A DNA stretch of 45,571 nt from Pseudomonadota bacterium. Its GTDB lineage: Bacteria > Bdellovibrionota > FAC87 > UBA2466. The notes under the pieces were generated by a model. That model ran no database searches. It was not told the DNA's origin and saw only the letters and a program-made list of their open reading frames with translations. Both the position numbers and the translations under genes were made by a program. The stretch lies in NCBI GenBank assembly GCA_009927005.1, contig RFNV01000186.1, positions 1 to 45,571 of the forward strand, read 5' to 3'. Shown piece after piece: positions 15,425 to 24,788 of this stretch (positions within the stretch are counted from its first letter, which is position 1; each line of letters starts with the position of its first letter).

Positions 15425-16784
15425 CCGCGGTGTTGATTAGCTCTTGCGGAGTCATTTCAAGCTCACTCGTTGGGATCGTGCTGACTTGTTCACTGGACAA
15501 GTCACGACGGGATTTTTCAGCTAAATTGAGTTTTACTCCGCTTATAGAGCCCTTAATTTCATGAGCTAAAATGTTGCCAGATAAGTCTGCAATGTGACCG
15601 GTAGTTGCTTTTGAAAAATCTCGATACGATTGAGCAGCTTTTTTCAGCATTTCGTTATAAGCCTCGATTTGGTCTTTTGGAGTTTCATAAATTGTTCTTT
15701 CACTCCCGTTTTCACTAATAACTACGGGGCTCGCTACTTCTTCTTGAGTGAGGTTAGCCTCGGCTGGTTTTGTAATACTGGAAGCATCCTTTTTTAGGTC
15801 ATCAACCAGTTCAATACTCGCCCTGATTCTCCATTGGTCGACTTGTTCTGAGTTTGGATCGCCGCTAGTAATTTGACCATCTTTGACTTCAGGATTTACC
15901 GTGCGAACTGATTCGGACATCATCTGACGGCAGAGTTGCACTCGTTGCTCTAAATCCATATTGCGTGTTGTCTCATTAAGTGGGCCTTGATCTCTTAGTT
16001 TCTCGTCTGTTTCTTCGGAGTTTTGAGTGCTCATGATAACGTTACAATCCGTTAAGTTAACTCCGCCTGGGATCTCAATCCCCACTGCATTTCTTCGAAG
16101 GCCACCGAGAAGGCCTACTAAATTGTTTCGGTAAGCCATAGTTAAACTTCCGGCCATTGCTCTCAAAGAATCCAAGTTCGGCATCGTTTCTTTGGGCTCG
16201 TCTTTATCTAAAGCTTGAACCATCAAGTCTCCGGCAGCATCTTTTCCAATTTTTTCGAGTTCCTGTTTCACATCTTCTTTGAGTTCAAATTTAGAGAGGG
16301 CTTTTCGATTGAGACGGCCTTGTTCATCCTTAACAGATTGTCCTGACTTCGCTTGGATATTCCAAATCGCCCATTGATTCTCGCTCTTGTTTTCTCGCAT
16401 TCCCGCGTAAAGCGAAGCAATTTTTCCTTCAAGTACGGATTTCTCATCGCCAAACCCGTGTTGAGAGACATAAGGATCTAGCCATTTTTTACAAGTTTCT
16501 GCATCTAACCATTCTTCACAAACATCCCAAGTATAACTGTGATAAGTCGTGGTGCTGCCGAAGGGATTACCATCGTTTTTATTAACCTCTTGTCCCTTAC
16601 CTGAAGCTGAACGGGTTTGAGCCACTCGGAGGTTGGGATTGTCCATGACTCGATTGATCTTCTCAGCCAAAGCTTTATTTGGATTTTTGGAGCTGGGAGA
16701 GCTGCTCATTAGACCGAACCCACCCAAGATGGTGGCTCCGATGACCAGAGCAGTTGTCGAACTGAATTTACCCCCATTAGCCAT
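15414..16784 (-). CDS. Large N-terminally anchored protein of unknown function
   Basis: 456 residues from the ATG at 16784, chosen because AAGGGGAAAGAA precedes it; an upstream in-frame start exists but has no ribosome site. A single hydrophobic stretch (TTALVIGATILGGFGLMSSS) near residues 8-27 suggests an inner-membrane anchor or uncleaved signal, with the rest in the periplasm. The remainder is hydrophilic and low in hydrophobic cores. It has a Trp/Cys patch (VCEEWLDAETCKKWLDPYVS, about 85-105), a moderately conserved-looking middle (LGGLRRNAVGIEIPGGVNL) and a Ser/Thr/Glu-rich C-terminus. I recognise no domain. It is a single-gene unit, divergent from the ferritin-like gene across a 260-base gap that contains repeats. 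Confidence 0.75.
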   Translation of the reverse strand: MANGGKFSSTTALVIGATILGGFGLMSSSPSSKNPNKALAEKINRVMDNPNLRVAQTRSASGKGQEVNKNDGNPFGSTTTYHSYTWDVCEEWLDAETCKKWLDPYVSQHGFGDEKSVLEGKIASLYAGMRENKSENQWAIWNIQAKSGQSVKDEQGRLNRKALSKFELKEDVKQELEKIGKDAAGDLMVQALDKDEPKETMPNLDSLRAMAGSLTMAYRNNLVGLLGGLRRNAVGIEIPGGVNLTDCNVIMSTQNSEETDEKLRDQGPLNETTRNMDLEQRVQLCRQMMSESVRTVNPEVKDGQITSGDPNSEQVDQWRIRASIELVDDLKKDASSITKPAEANLTQEEVASPVVISENGSERTIYETPKDQIEAYNEMLKKAAQSYRDFSKATTGHIADLSGNILAHEIKGSISGVKLNLAEKSRRDLSSEQVSTIPTSELEMTPQELINTAASK

Positions 16785-16833
16785 TTCTTTCCCCTTGGGG
16801 ATTAGGTAAAGCAAGAGGCAGACCACGACCTAA

Positions 16834-16903
16834 GTATTCAATCTTACTGAGTGGCCGATATCAGGATTTTCCTGGTTTTGGGGTGTATTCAAAAAGTATT
16901 CAA
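16834..16903. repeat. Three direct repeats of GTATTCAA, two phased 11 bases apart
   Basis: Identical 8-mers lie at 16834-16841, 16885-16892 and 16896-16903. The last two are 11 bases apart, close to one helical turn, and all point the same way. They sit upstream of the minus-strand unknown gene and read TTGAATAC in its direction. They may be sites for a regulator; no known box is recognised. Confidence 0.5.
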
Positions 16904-16966
16904 AAAAAAGGTAATCATTCCAAGCTATTTAAGTTGTCTAAGAAGAAGACAGTGTCAAAGGGCCTA

Positions 16967-16976
16967 TTGTATACAA
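16967..16976. promoter_or_regulatory. Palindrome TTGTATACAA upstream of ferritin-like gene
   Basis: A perfect 10-base palindrome 69 bases upstream of the ferritin-like ATG. It includes TATACA, which could double as a -10 element, but no good -35 is seen at 16-18 bases. Possible operator; inference only. Confidence 0.3.
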
Positions 16977-17044
16977 ATCGGTCGATTTCTTGATTAAGTC
17001 CCGGCCTTGGCGTAACCTTTCTAATTCATTCACAGGAGATTTTT

Positions 17045-17473
17045 ATGAGCGATAACAAAAATCAGATCTTAGCCCAGCTGGATAAAATTTTAGAAGCTGA
17101 GTTATCAGGCGTTGTCCGTTACCTTCACTATAGCTTTATGATTTTTGGTCCAAATCGTATTCCAATAACTGGTTGGTTCCGTAACCATGCGAATGAAGGA
17201 ATTACGCATGCAGTTTCTATTGGCGAAAAAATAACTGCTTTGGGCGGGCATCCTTCTTTGAAAGTGAAGCCAGTTCCTGAAAGCAACAAGCACACTGTGA
17301 TGGACATTCTAGAAGAGTCTCTTGAGTTTGAAAGAGAAGGGCTTCGGTTGTATCACGAATTATTGGGAATGGTTGGAAATGATGTGGCTTTAGAGGAAAT
17401 GGTGCGTGGATTGATTCTCGATGAAACCACTCACATCGAGGAAGTCGAGAAAATGATTCGCGGCTCTAAGTGA
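17045..17473 (+). CDS. Ferritin-like di-iron protein (bacterioferritin-like)
   Basis: 142 residues, a four-helix bundle predicted to oxidise and store iron in the cytoplasm. Candidate di-iron ligands follow the ferritin pattern: Glu19, Glu51 with His55, Glu94 or Glu96, and Glu127 with His130 (DETTH). The first Glu-His pair has spacing E-x3-H (EGITH) where E. coli bacterioferritin has E-x2-H, and the heme-ligand methionine of classical Bfr (next to that Glu) is Gly here. So it is likely a heme-free member of the short bacterioferritin group. CAGGAGAT gives a good ribosome site. It stands alone, divergent from an unknown anchored protein. Confidence 0.88.
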   Translation: MSDNKNQILAQLDKILEAELSGVVRYLHYSFMIFGPNRIPITGWFRNHANEGITHAVSIGEKITALGGHPSLKVKPVPESNKHTVMDILEESLEFEREGLRLYHELLGMVGNDVALEEMVRGLILDETTHIEEVEKMIRGSK

Positions 17474-17524
17474 TGCTGCGCAGCGGCTAGCCAAGCCTCA
17501 AGCGGCCCGGTACTCACTTACCCC

Positions 17525-19972
17525 ATGCTTTCAACGAGTCATCCGGGTGCCTTGACCCCATTAATGCAGCAATATATGGGGATCAAAAAAGACTATCCGG
17601 ACTCGGTCGTTTTTTTCAGGCTGGGTGATTTTTACGAAATGTTTTTTGAAGATGCGGTGACTGCAGCACCCATCTTGGAAGTACAACTGACTTCCCGAGA
17701 TAAGTCCTCAGAGAATCCCATTCCGATGTGTGGGATTCCCTATCATGCCGCTAGCAATTACATCCAAAAACTCATCCAAAAAGGTCTTAAAGTCGCCATT
17801 TGCGAGCAGACCGAAGTACCAGTTTCAGGAAAAGCAGGAAAAACTATTATCAAAAGGGAAGTGGCCCGGGTCGTGACCCCAGCACTTGTTGGGGATCCGG
17901 ATCTCGTTTCTGATAACAATCAAAATCTTCTTTTAACTATTCACGCGCTTACTGAAAATGAATTTGAACTAGCTATTTTGGACCTTTTGGGAGGAGAGCT
18001 TCGGCTGGGACATGTTTCCGACCTAGACGGCCTTGTCGACTGGGTTCTCCGATTAAATCCAAAAGAGTTTCTGATTCATGATTCGGAGCGAGATTCGGAT
18101 TGGTTTTTGGCAATCAAATCTCGATTTCCAAAAGTTTCAGTTACTTTTCGATCGGAAATATTTTCCAGCGGTGCTTTAGCAGCCTCAAGAGCCTATCTTC
18201 GAGAGACCATCAAAAGAGAAACCCCGCTATCCTTTCTAGAGCCATTATCGCTCGAGGACAGTGACCGACTGTTTTTGGATGCTACCGCGCTCAGCGCTCT
18301 CGAAGTCATTCAATCTCACTCGGCTTCTGGAGAAAGCAGCAGCCTTCTGTCCGTTTTGGATTGTTGCGTGACTCCGATGGGACGTCGAAGTCTGAAGGAT
18401 TGGCTCAGTCGGCCCCTCTTACATATCTCGGCCATTGTCCAGCGACACGAGTCAGTAGAGTTTTTGGTTAATACTCCAACGATTTTCGAAGCTTTAAGAA
18501 AAGAGTTAACAGAAATTAGAGATCTCGAGCGCCTGACTTCTAAGACAGTGTTGGGGTTATCAATGCCCCGAGACTTGGTTGCTATTCGAGAAAACCTAAA
18601 ACATTTGCCGGCTATAAAAGGTGCTTTAAGAAAGTCACAAGCTCCTTTGTTAAGAGAGTTTGAGAGTCAGCTGAATGCCCTCTCAGATTTGGTTCAATTA
18701 CTGGAGGCAAGCTTAAAAGAAGAAGTTCCTGCGACCTTAAGAGATGGAAATATTTTTAAGGATTCATACCGAGCAGAAATTAAGGAATTGAGATCCCTTT
18801 CTCAGAATGCCAAAAGCATGATTGCCTCCATTGAGACAAGAGAAAGAGAATCCAGTGGAATTTCAAGCCTCAAAATTAAGTTCAGTAAGGTCTTTGGATA
18901 TACGTTTGAGGTTACTTCTACCCACTTAAAGAAAGTGCCTCCTCATTTTATACGGAAACAAACCATTGCTAATGGTGAACGATTTATCACGGAAGAATTA
19001 AAAGAATTTGAAGAAAAAGTAATGACCGCCGAAGTCCGCTTGAAAGCCATTGAAGAAGAACTTTTCTTGGAGCTTCGTGGAAAGGTAGCTGAGCAAAGCT
19101 CTGCTCTCATGAAAAATGCAAAAATTTTAGGGGCGCTAGATTGTCTTCTGAGTTTTGCCAAAGTCTCACGGGAAAGAGGTTACTACCGTCCGATGCTTCA
19201 CACGGGCTGGGACTTATCGATAAAAGAAGGGCGACACCCAGTGGTGGAGACTAAGGTCGAGCGAGGAAAATTTATCCCGAACGACATCATCTTTAACGAA
19301 GACACGTGCCGCACCCTTTTAATTACCGGTCCAAACATGGCTGGGAAATCCACTATCATGCGCCAAGTGGCTTTAATTTCTATTATGGCGCAAGCCGGTT
19401 GTTTTGTGCCTGCCAGTCGGGCGCAGCTACCAATTTTAGATGCCATTTTTACGCGAGTGGGAAGTTCGGATGATCTGGCAAGAGGTCAATCTACTTTCAT
19501 GGTGGAGATGAGTGAGGTTGCCCGGATTCTGGAAAAAGCTACCTCCAAAAGCCTTTTGGTTATTGATGAAATAGGCCGAGGGACGAGTACTTATGATGGT
19601 TTGTCGTTAGCTTGGGCTCTTTTGGAAAATATCCATACCCATTTGCGAGCGAAAACTCTGTTTGCAACGCATTTTCACGAACTAACAGTTCTTGAAAAAA
19701 ATCATCCTTCTTTGCGAAATGCGAATGTGCTTGTGAAAAAATTAGATCAGGAAATTATTTTTCTGCATCAGTTAGATTTTGGTTCTTGCAATCGAAGTTA
19801 CGGAATCGAGGTGGCTCGTTTAGCGGGTCTCCCAGCTCCCATTTTAGAAAGAGCGCACGAACTTTTAGAGTCATTAGAAAATGAGAAGCAGAGTGTTAAA
19901 TCTTTTCAGTCAATTCTTGGAAAAAAACACATTTCAAAATCCTCGGAAAGTCGCTCCCCGCTTGAATCCTAA
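17525..19972 (+). CDS. mutS: DNA mismatch repair protein MutS
   Basis: Recognises base mismatches and small loops and recruits MutL; 815 residues. The mismatch-reading motif F-Y-E is at residues 36-38 in FRLGDFYEMF, the same numbers as E. coli. The connector, lever and clamp regions follow, then the ATPase with Walker A GPNMAGKST (about 602-610), DDLARGQSTFMVEMSE, Walker B LLVIDEIGRGTSTYDG and the HFHEL motif. The C-terminus lacks an obvious long tetramer tail. The ATG at 17525 has no clear ribosome site, but TPLMQQYMGIK in the first 20 residues matches the usual MutS N-terminus, which supports it. No mutL is in the window. Confidence 0.98.
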   Translation: MLSTSHPGALTPLMQQYMGIKKDYPDSVVFFRLGDFYEMFFEDAVTAAPILEVQLTSRDKSSENPIPMCGIPYHAASNYIQKLIQKGLKVAICEQTEVPVSGKAGKTIIKREVARVVTPALVGDPDLVSDNNQNLLLTIHALTENEFELAILDLLGGELRLGHVSDLDGLVDWVLRLNPKEFLIHDSERDSDWFLAIKSRFPKVSVTFRSEIFSSGALAASRAYLRETIKRETPLSFLEPLSLEDSDRLFLDATALSALEVIQSHSASGESSSLLSVLDCCVTPMGRRSLKDWLSRPLLHISAIVQRHESVEFLVNTPTIFEALRKELTEIRDLERLTSKTVLGLSMPRDLVAIRENLKHLPAIKGALRKSQAPLLREFESQLNALSDLVQLLEASLKEEVPATLRDGNIFKDSYRAEIKELRSLSQNAKSMIASIETRERESSGISSLKIKFSKVFGYTFEVTSTHLKKVPPHFIRKQTIANGERFITEELKEFEEKVMTAEVRLKAIEEELFLELRGKVAEQSSALMKNAKILGALDCLLSFAKVSRERGYYRPMLHTGWDLSIKEGRHPVVETKVERGKFIPNDIIFNEDTCRTLLITGPNMAGKSTIMRQVALISIMAQAGCFVPASRAQLPILDAIFTRVGSSDDLARGQSTFMVEMSEVARILEKATSKSLLVIDEIGRGTSTYDGLSLAWALLENIHTHLRAKTLFATHFHELTVLEKNHPSLRNANVLVKKLDQEIIFLHQLDFGSCNRSYGIEVARLAGLPAPILERAHELLESLENEKQSVKSFQSILGKKHISKSSESRSPLES

Positions 19973-19991
19973 CAAAATCCTAAAAAGTGCA

Positions 19992-20020
19992 TTGACAAGA
20001 ATAGGTGCCGTAAATAAAAC
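19992..20020 (+). promoter_or_regulatory. Candidate sigma-70 promoter upstream of trmJ
   Basis: TTGACA (19992-19997), a 17-base spacer and TAAAAC (20015-20020) fit a strong -35 with a four-of-six -10. Transcription would begin near 20027 and give a leader of about 135 bases that includes the inverted repeat at 20075. It could drive trmJ-grpE-dnaJ and the lipoprotein gene. Confidence 0.45.
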
Positions 20021-20074
20021 CTTCAAATTGCGATTTTAGACCATAAGAAGTAGCTTGCGTACCCCTTGCGAAAC

Positions 20075-20093
20075 AATCCACAGCCTGTGGATT
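20075..20093 (+). repeat. Perfect inverted repeat in the trmJ leader
   Basis: AATCCACAG, one C, CTGTGGATT: 9-base arms, or an 8-bp stem with a three-base loop. It is not followed by a T-run, so it is a weak terminator candidate. Each arm resembles a DnaA box with mismatches. It may stabilise or regulate the leader RNA upstream of trmJ-grpE-dnaJ. Confidence 0.55.
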
Positions 20094-20163
20094 TCTCTAG
20101 GCCTTCCAGCTCTCCTAAAGGAAAAAAGTGTATCGAAGCTTGGTTTCCCGTATCAAATAAGGT

Positions 20164-21075
20164 ATGAAACTTGCTCATAAAAATGGCTTATGCAGAGCTC
20201 AAACTGAAGGAAGAGTGAGTTTGAAGAACCCCTATAAATCTTTCCACAGCTTCTGTGAGGAATTCAGGAAAAACATTCACGTTGTCCTGGTGCGTCCAGA
20301 GTATGGCGGGAATATCGGTTCTACCGCTCGAGCCCTAGAAAACATGGGCATTTTGGGCGATTTCCGTATTGTGGCGAATAAAGACCAAGTCGAATGGTCC
20401 GAAGTAAGAAAAATGGCCAAGCACGCGTTTTCAAGGGCGAGCGAGGCTAGGTTTTTTGAAACCCTTTCAGATGCCCTCATTATTGATAAGGACCGGAAAA
20501 AATTGGTTTTGGGAGCTTCCGCGCGCGTTGGGTCTGCTAGCCGTCCCCACCCGTTAAGGGTCAGACCGGCTCTGGAAAAAGCCATTCGAAAGCTCAAATC
20601 GGGTGAGATTAATGATTTGTTTTTAGTGTTTGGTCCGGAAAGTGATGGACTTAGCAATGAGGATATTGAGTGTTGCGATTGGCTAGTGACGATTCCCAGT
20701 CACGCCAACTATCGATCCTTAAACTTGGCCCAATCGGTTTTGGTTTTTGCTCATGAGACGAATGAAAATCTTCAGGAGCCGTGGGCGGAATTTGAATCGG
20801 ATAAGCCCACTCAAAAAGAAAAATTAGTACAACATTTACTTCAGTTGGCAGAGGATAGTGGTTTTGTTTTACCAGGTGACCCTTTAAAAATGCGTCCAAG
20901 GCTAGAAGAAATATTTGGGCAGATCCCCAACCACATCCCCCAAGCTTCTACTTTGCATGGATTGATCGACCAGGTCAGCCGGAGCATGAAAAAAGGTGAG
21001 CCCGATATCAAAGGAAGGTATAAGGTTTTCTTAGGGGGGCCCTCAGGAGGTAAAGATGGAATCGAACCAAAATGA
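20164..21075 (+). CDS. trmJ: tRNA/rRNA 2'-O-methyltransferase, TrmJ-like SpoU family
   Basis: SAM-dependent ribose methylase with the trefoil-knot SPOUT fold; TrmJ modifies position 32 of tRNAs. Motif 1 is VLVRPEYGGNIGSTARALEN, motif 2 LVFGPESDGLSNEDIE, and motif 3 SHANYRSLNLAQSVLVFAHE, in the usual order, followed by a C-terminal helical extension. Both possible starts have cramped ribosome sites: ATG 20164 (AAGG one base away) gives 303 residues, and GTG 20215 (AAGGA three bases away) gives 286. Either leaves about 20-37 residues before the domain, more than in E. coli. The 3' end overlaps grpE by 20 bases. Membership in SpoU is secure; the exact tRNA site is assumed from the family. Confidence 0.88.
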   Translation: MKLAHKNGLCRAQTEGRVSLKNPYKSFHSFCEEFRKNIHVVLVRPEYGGNIGSTARALENMGILGDFRIVANKDQVEWSEVRKMAKHAFSRASEARFFETLSDALIIDKDRKKLVLGASARVGSASRPHPLRVRPALEKAIRKLKSGEINDLFLVFGPESDGLSNEDIECCDWLVTIPSHANYRSLNLAQSVLVFAHETNENLQEPWAEFESDKPTQKEKLVQHLLQLAEDSGFVLPGDPLKMRPRLEEIFGQIPNHIPQASTLHGLIDQVSRSMKKGEPDIKGRYKVFLGGPSGGKDGIEPK

Positions 21076-21592
21076 AGATAGAGAAAATACGAATCCCGGC
21101 AACACGGAATCGGATAACGACGCCCTTCTCGAAGCCCAAAAACAGGCTGAAGAGGCTAAAAAAGAAGTCCTCTATGTGAAGGCGGAGTTTGAAAATTATC
21201 GGAAAAGAATTCTCAAAGAACAAGAACAGGCAATTAAGTTTGCTAATAAAAATCTGATTTCTGAATTGGTTACGATAATTGATTATTTTGACCGAGCTAT
21301 TCAACACTCCAAGGTCTTAAAGGCCAAAGAAGATCCTGAAGTATCTAATTTTGTAAGTGGGGTTGAAATGAGCCAACACGAGTTCATTCAACTTTTGAAT
21401 CGATTCGGAGTAGAATTTATTGGAAAAGTGGGTGAGTCATTTGATCCTGAAAAGCACGAAGCGGTAGGGAGTCGAGAAGTCGATAAATCCCAAGTGGATA
21501 CTGTTTTGGAAGTTTTTCAAAGAGGAAGTATCTTAAGTGGTCGCTTGATCACTCCGGCAAAAGTGGTAGTCGGCAAAGAAAAAGCTAATTAA
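21056..21592 (+). CDS. grpE: GrpE, nucleotide exchange factor for DnaK
   Basis: 178 residues: an acidic disordered N-terminus, a long coiled coil (from about residue 25, AQKQAEEAKKEVLYVKAEFE, then NYRKRILKEQ) and the C-terminal beta-wing with GVEFIGKVGESFDPEKHEAV, the GrpE signature. It releases ADP from DnaK. A strong AGGAGG ribosome site lies inside the end of trmJ, and the gene starts 20 bases before that gene's stop. dnaJ follows after 15 bases, but dnaK, commonly between the two, is missing here and must be elsewhere. Confidence 0.95.
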   Translation: MESNQNEDRENTNPGNTESDNDALLEAQKQAEEAKKEVLYVKAEFENYRKRILKEQEQAIKFANKNLISELVTIIDYFDRAIQHSKVLKAKEDPEVSNFVSGVEMSQHEFIQLLNRFGVEFIGKVGESFDPEKHEAVGSREVDKSQVDTVLEVFQRGSILSGRLITPAKVVVGKEKAN

Positions 21593-21607
21593 AAAGCAAT
21601 CGGGGCT

Positions 21608-22705
21608 ATGGCAAAACGTGATTATTATGAAGTTTTGGGTGTAAGTCGTAATGCTTCTGAAGAGGAGCTGAAAAAGGCTTATCGCAAAGTAGCCATTCAG
21701 TACCACCCAGATAAAAATCCGGGAAACAAAGAGGCCGAGGAAAAGTTTAAAGAGGCCAATGAAGCGTATCAAATCCTGAGTGATCCCAAGCGCAAAGCTG
21801 CCTATGACCAGTTCGGACATGCTGGGTTAGGAGGGCAGGGGTTTGGATTTGATCCAGGTTTTGGTGCCGGTTCGTTCTCGGATATTTTCGATAATATTTT
21901 TGGAGATATTTTTGGTGGTGGTGGGCGGGCTGCATCTGGTATCGATCTTCGCTATACCTTAGAGATTGAGTTTGAAGAGGCAGCAAAAGGAACCGAGAAA
22001 AAAATTACATTTGAAAAAGAATTTTCCTGTGAAACCTGCAGTGGTTCGGGAGCAAAGCCAGGAACAAAACCAAAAACATGTGGAACTTGTCGAGGTACGG
22101 GACAAGTCCGTCTGAACCAGGGATTCTTTACTCTGGCCCGAACTTGCAGCTCATGTTCGGGAGCAGGCGTTATTATTGAAGAACGATGTAAACCCTGCAG
22201 AGGAAAGGGCAAAGTAAAAAAGCCTCACAGCGTTGTTGTGAACATACCGGCAGGAATTGATAGTGAGCAACGACTGCGGCTTCGCGGGGAGGGAGAAAGC
22301 ACGGGTCCATCCGGAATGGTCGGTGATTTATATGTGCTGATTCGAGTCAAAGATCATCCTTTATTCAAAAGAGAGGATGAGCATGTTATTTTAGATATGC
22401 CGATTACTTTTACTCAGGCGGTTCTGGGTTCTGATTTAGAAGTGCCGACGCTTCACGGTAGTGTTGAAATAACGATTCCTACAGGAACGCAGCCAGGCGA
22501 AACGCTTAGACTAAAAGGAAAAGGTATCAAGCGTTTGAATGGCTCGGGCTACGGAGACCAGTATGTTCGACTCCATATTGAGGTTCCTAAGAATCTGACG
22601 AGCCGGCAAAAGGAACTCTTGAAAGAATTTGATAAAGAGGGACGTTCGGAATCCTATCCTGGAGTTGCGAACTTTCTTCAACGATTCAAAGAGGTTTTTA
22701 AGTGA
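21608..22705 (+). CDS. dnaJ: Chaperone protein DnaJ
   Basis: Hsp40 co-chaperone that delivers substrates to DnaK and stimulates its ATPase; 365 residues. J domain with His33-Pro34-Asp35 (YHPDKNPGN), a Gly/Phe-rich linker (about 72-115), and four complete CxxCxGxG zinc motifs ([32 protein letters not shown]), then the C-terminal substrate-binding domains. It is a full type I DnaJ. Its TGA overlaps the GTG of the next gene (GTGA), so chaperone and lipoprotein expression are probably coupled. Confidence 0.97.
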   Translation: MAKRDYYEVLGVSRNASEEELKKAYRKVAIQYHPDKNPGNKEAEEKFKEANEAYQILSDPKRKAAYDQFGHAGLGGQGFGFDPGFGAGSFSDIFDNIFGDIFGGGGRAASGIDLRYTLEIEFEEAAKGTEKKITFEKEFSCETCSGSGAKPGTKPKTCGTCRGTGQVRLNQGFFTLARTCSSCSGAGVIIEERCKPCRGKGKVKKPHSVVVNIPAGIDSEQRLRLRGEGESTGPSGMVGDLYVLIRVKDHPLFKREDEHVILDMPITFTQAVLGSDLEVPTLHGSVEITIPTGTQPGETLRLKGKGIKRLNGSGYGDQYVRLHIEVPKNLTSRQKELLKEFDKEGRSESYPGVANFLQRFKEVFK

Positions 22706-24648
22706 AACTGAACCTAACCAAGCTAGTCATCGGATTTTGTTTGGTGGGATGTGCAGTTAAGCCGGCAAAAACAGAAATCACTGGGCTAAAAGTAGAGCCA
22801 GCCGTTTCTGTTTTTATTGAGCCAGAGACCAAGTCGCTTTTTCTTCAAGCTGAAAAAGACCTTCAAAACCGAAATTACAGTGCGGCCCTTTCCAAATTCC
22901 AAACGGTTAGAAGTCGTTGGCCCAAAAGTAAAGCTGCAGAACTTTCTCAATATCGAATTGCTTCGGTTTATTACACCAAAGGTGAGTATTCGAAAGCGGG
23001 ACTTGAGTTCGAAACCTTCACAAAGAAATACCCACTCTCAAACTTTTCATTTGATGCGCACTACAATCTGGGCGCTTGCCAGTATCAGTTAGGACAGTAC
23101 GACAAATCTCAATTGACTCTGAATAAGCTTAAACGAGAGGAAATTCGAAGACAGGGAAATAAAAGAGCAATTACTTTCTATCAACTTCAGGCTTTAAATG
23201 CCACGGCTCAATCAGATGATCGAGGGGCAGTGCTTGCCTATTCGAACCAGCTTGCATTGGTTTCCGATGAAGTAGGTAAATCTATCCTAGAGGAGAAGAT
23301 TGAAAAGCACTTGCAAAAAATAAGCGATGCTGGACAGCTCCAAGAGATAGTGGCAAATGGGCCAGAACTTTTTAGTAGAAACCGAGCGGCTAAAAGATTA
23401 GGTGCGCTGACGTCAAAAGACCCATCTAAAGAAGGTGAAGACTTGACCAAGGTGCGCATCGCAGAAGTTACTGTTCCTCCAATGGATCTCGGGGTAGGAA
23501 CCAAAGGCTCTCGGAACAATATTGGTGTTATTCTTCCGTTGAAAGGGCGACTAGCGCCCTATGGACGAAAAGCTCTTGAAGGAATTCTGCTCGCCTCCCG
23601 AATGTTTCAGGCCTCATCGGGAGAGGGGTTTAATATTTTTGTCGAGGATTCTGGTTCAAGTCCTGCCATGGCTCAGGCCGCCCTCGAGACTCTAGTTCAA
23701 GATAAAAACGTAATTGCTGTCATTGGCCCCCTCAATTTCAAAGAGGGACTAGCCGTTGCCGAGAAGGCTCAAAGCTTGGGAGTTGTTAATATTTCCTTAG
23801 CTTCGAAGGCGGGTGTGTCTAGTCAGGGCCCTTATATTTTTCAAAATGCCCTTACTCCCAAAGTACAGTTGGAAAATCTTGTGCGTTTTTCAGTCGCTGA
23901 CAAGGGGTTACGTCGCTTTGCAATTTTAAGTCCTTCCAATGCCTTTGGCCGGGATATGACGAACGAGTTCTGGGATCAGATAGAGAGCCGAGGAGGAAAA
24001 GTGGTTGGAGTTGAATTTTATGATCCCACCGAAACTGATTTCCAAGATTCCATTAAGTCCTTGGTAGGTTTAAAAGACCAAAGATTTAGGCGAAATGAGT
24101 GGACTGCCCTTCAGGATTACACCAAGGAGATGAAAGCCAAAACTGGTAAAGAGCCTAAAATAAAACTTAAACCGATCATCGATTTTGATGCCGTTTTTCT
24201 TCCCGACTCCCCGAAAACCGTTGCTTCGATTGCTGCAAGTCTTGCATATTTGGATGTGGGAGAATTGCCGCTGTTGGGAATTACCGAATGGAATTCCGAT
24301 CAATTATATAAGCGCGGGGGACGGTTCGTTGAAAAAGCGGTTTTTCCGGGAGTCATGAATCCCGTGACTCGAAGCTCCGCTCAAAGAGACTTCATGCGAA
24401 ATTATCAAGAAGCTTTTGGCACCCAGGCAGACCTATTAGCCGCCCAAGGTTTTGAGGCCATGGAAATTATTTCAGTGAGTCTGCAGAAGAGCCAATCGAG
24501 CAATAGAGCGGATTTAGCAAAGCAAATCAATGCCCTTCAGAATCTGGAAGCCCCCATTGGGATAACTAGTTTCGATGCAAATCGGATAGCGCAAAGAAAC
24601 ATTCCTCTTTATATGCTCGATAAGTTTGGAAACTTTGTGGAGCAATAA
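22702..24648 (+). CDS. LpoA-like lipoprotein: TPR plus periplasmic binding-protein domain
   Basis: 648 residues. The N-terminus ([10 protein letters not shown]) ends in a lipobox, Cys17, so it is a lipoprotein, probably of the outer membrane. Residues about 45-150 hold BamD/YbgF-like tetratricopeptide repeats ([20 protein letters not shown], then [20 protein letters not shown]). From about 275 ([20 protein letters not shown]) comes a type I periplasmic binding fold as in branched-chain amino acid receptors. This architecture is annotated as penicillin-binding protein activator (LpoA), which stimulates PBP1A from the outer membrane; whether this protein does so is inference. The GTG start overlaps the dnaJ stop and has an AAGAGG ribosome site. 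Confidence 0.83.
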   Translation: MKLNLTKLVIGFCLVGCAVKPAKTEITGLKVEPAVSVFIEPETKSLFLQAEKDLQNRNYSAALSKFQTVRSRWPKSKAAELSQYRIASVYYTKGEYSKAGLEFETFTKKYPLSNFSFDAHYNLGACQYQLGQYDKSQLTLNKLKREEIRRQGNKRAITFYQLQALNATAQSDDRGAVLAYSNQLALVSDEVGKSILEEKIEKHLQKISDAGQLQEIVANGPELFSRNRAAKRLGALTSKDPSKEGEDLTKVRIAEVTVPPMDLGVGTKGSRNNIGVILPLKGRLAPYGRKALEGILLASRMFQASSGEGFNIFVEDSGSSPAMAQAALETLVQDKNVIAVIGPLNFKEGLAVAEKAQSLGVVNISLASKAGVSSQGPYIFQNALTPKVQLENLVRFSVADKGLRRFAILSPSNAFGRDMTNEFWDQIESRGGKVVGVEFYDPTETDFQDSIKSLVGLKDQRFRRNEWTALQDYTKEMKAKTGKEPKIKLKPIIDFDAVFLPDSPKTVASIAASLAYLDVGELPLLGITEWNSDQLYKRGGRFVEKAVFPGVMNPVTRSSAQRDFMRNYQEAFGTQADLLAAQGFEAMEIISVSLQKSQSSNRADLAKQINALQNLEAPIGITSFDANRIAQRNIPLYMLDKFGNFVEQ

Positions 24649-24788
24649 ATCCACTGACGCATGTGGGTTATTGCAGGTTTTTACAAACTGTTAGAATTAA
24701 ATTCATCTTTAGAAACTTTCCTTACTTAAGCGTTTTACCGAACAATTAGTCAGTATTTGGAATTCGGGCTTCTCCGAAGGAGTGCGAC

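Noticed and set aside
20075-20093. Replication origin based on DnaA-box-like arms here and the box at 27897
   Set aside because: The boxes are few, far apart or mismatched, with no AT-rich unwinding region or neighbouring dnaA/dnaN/gyrB genes.
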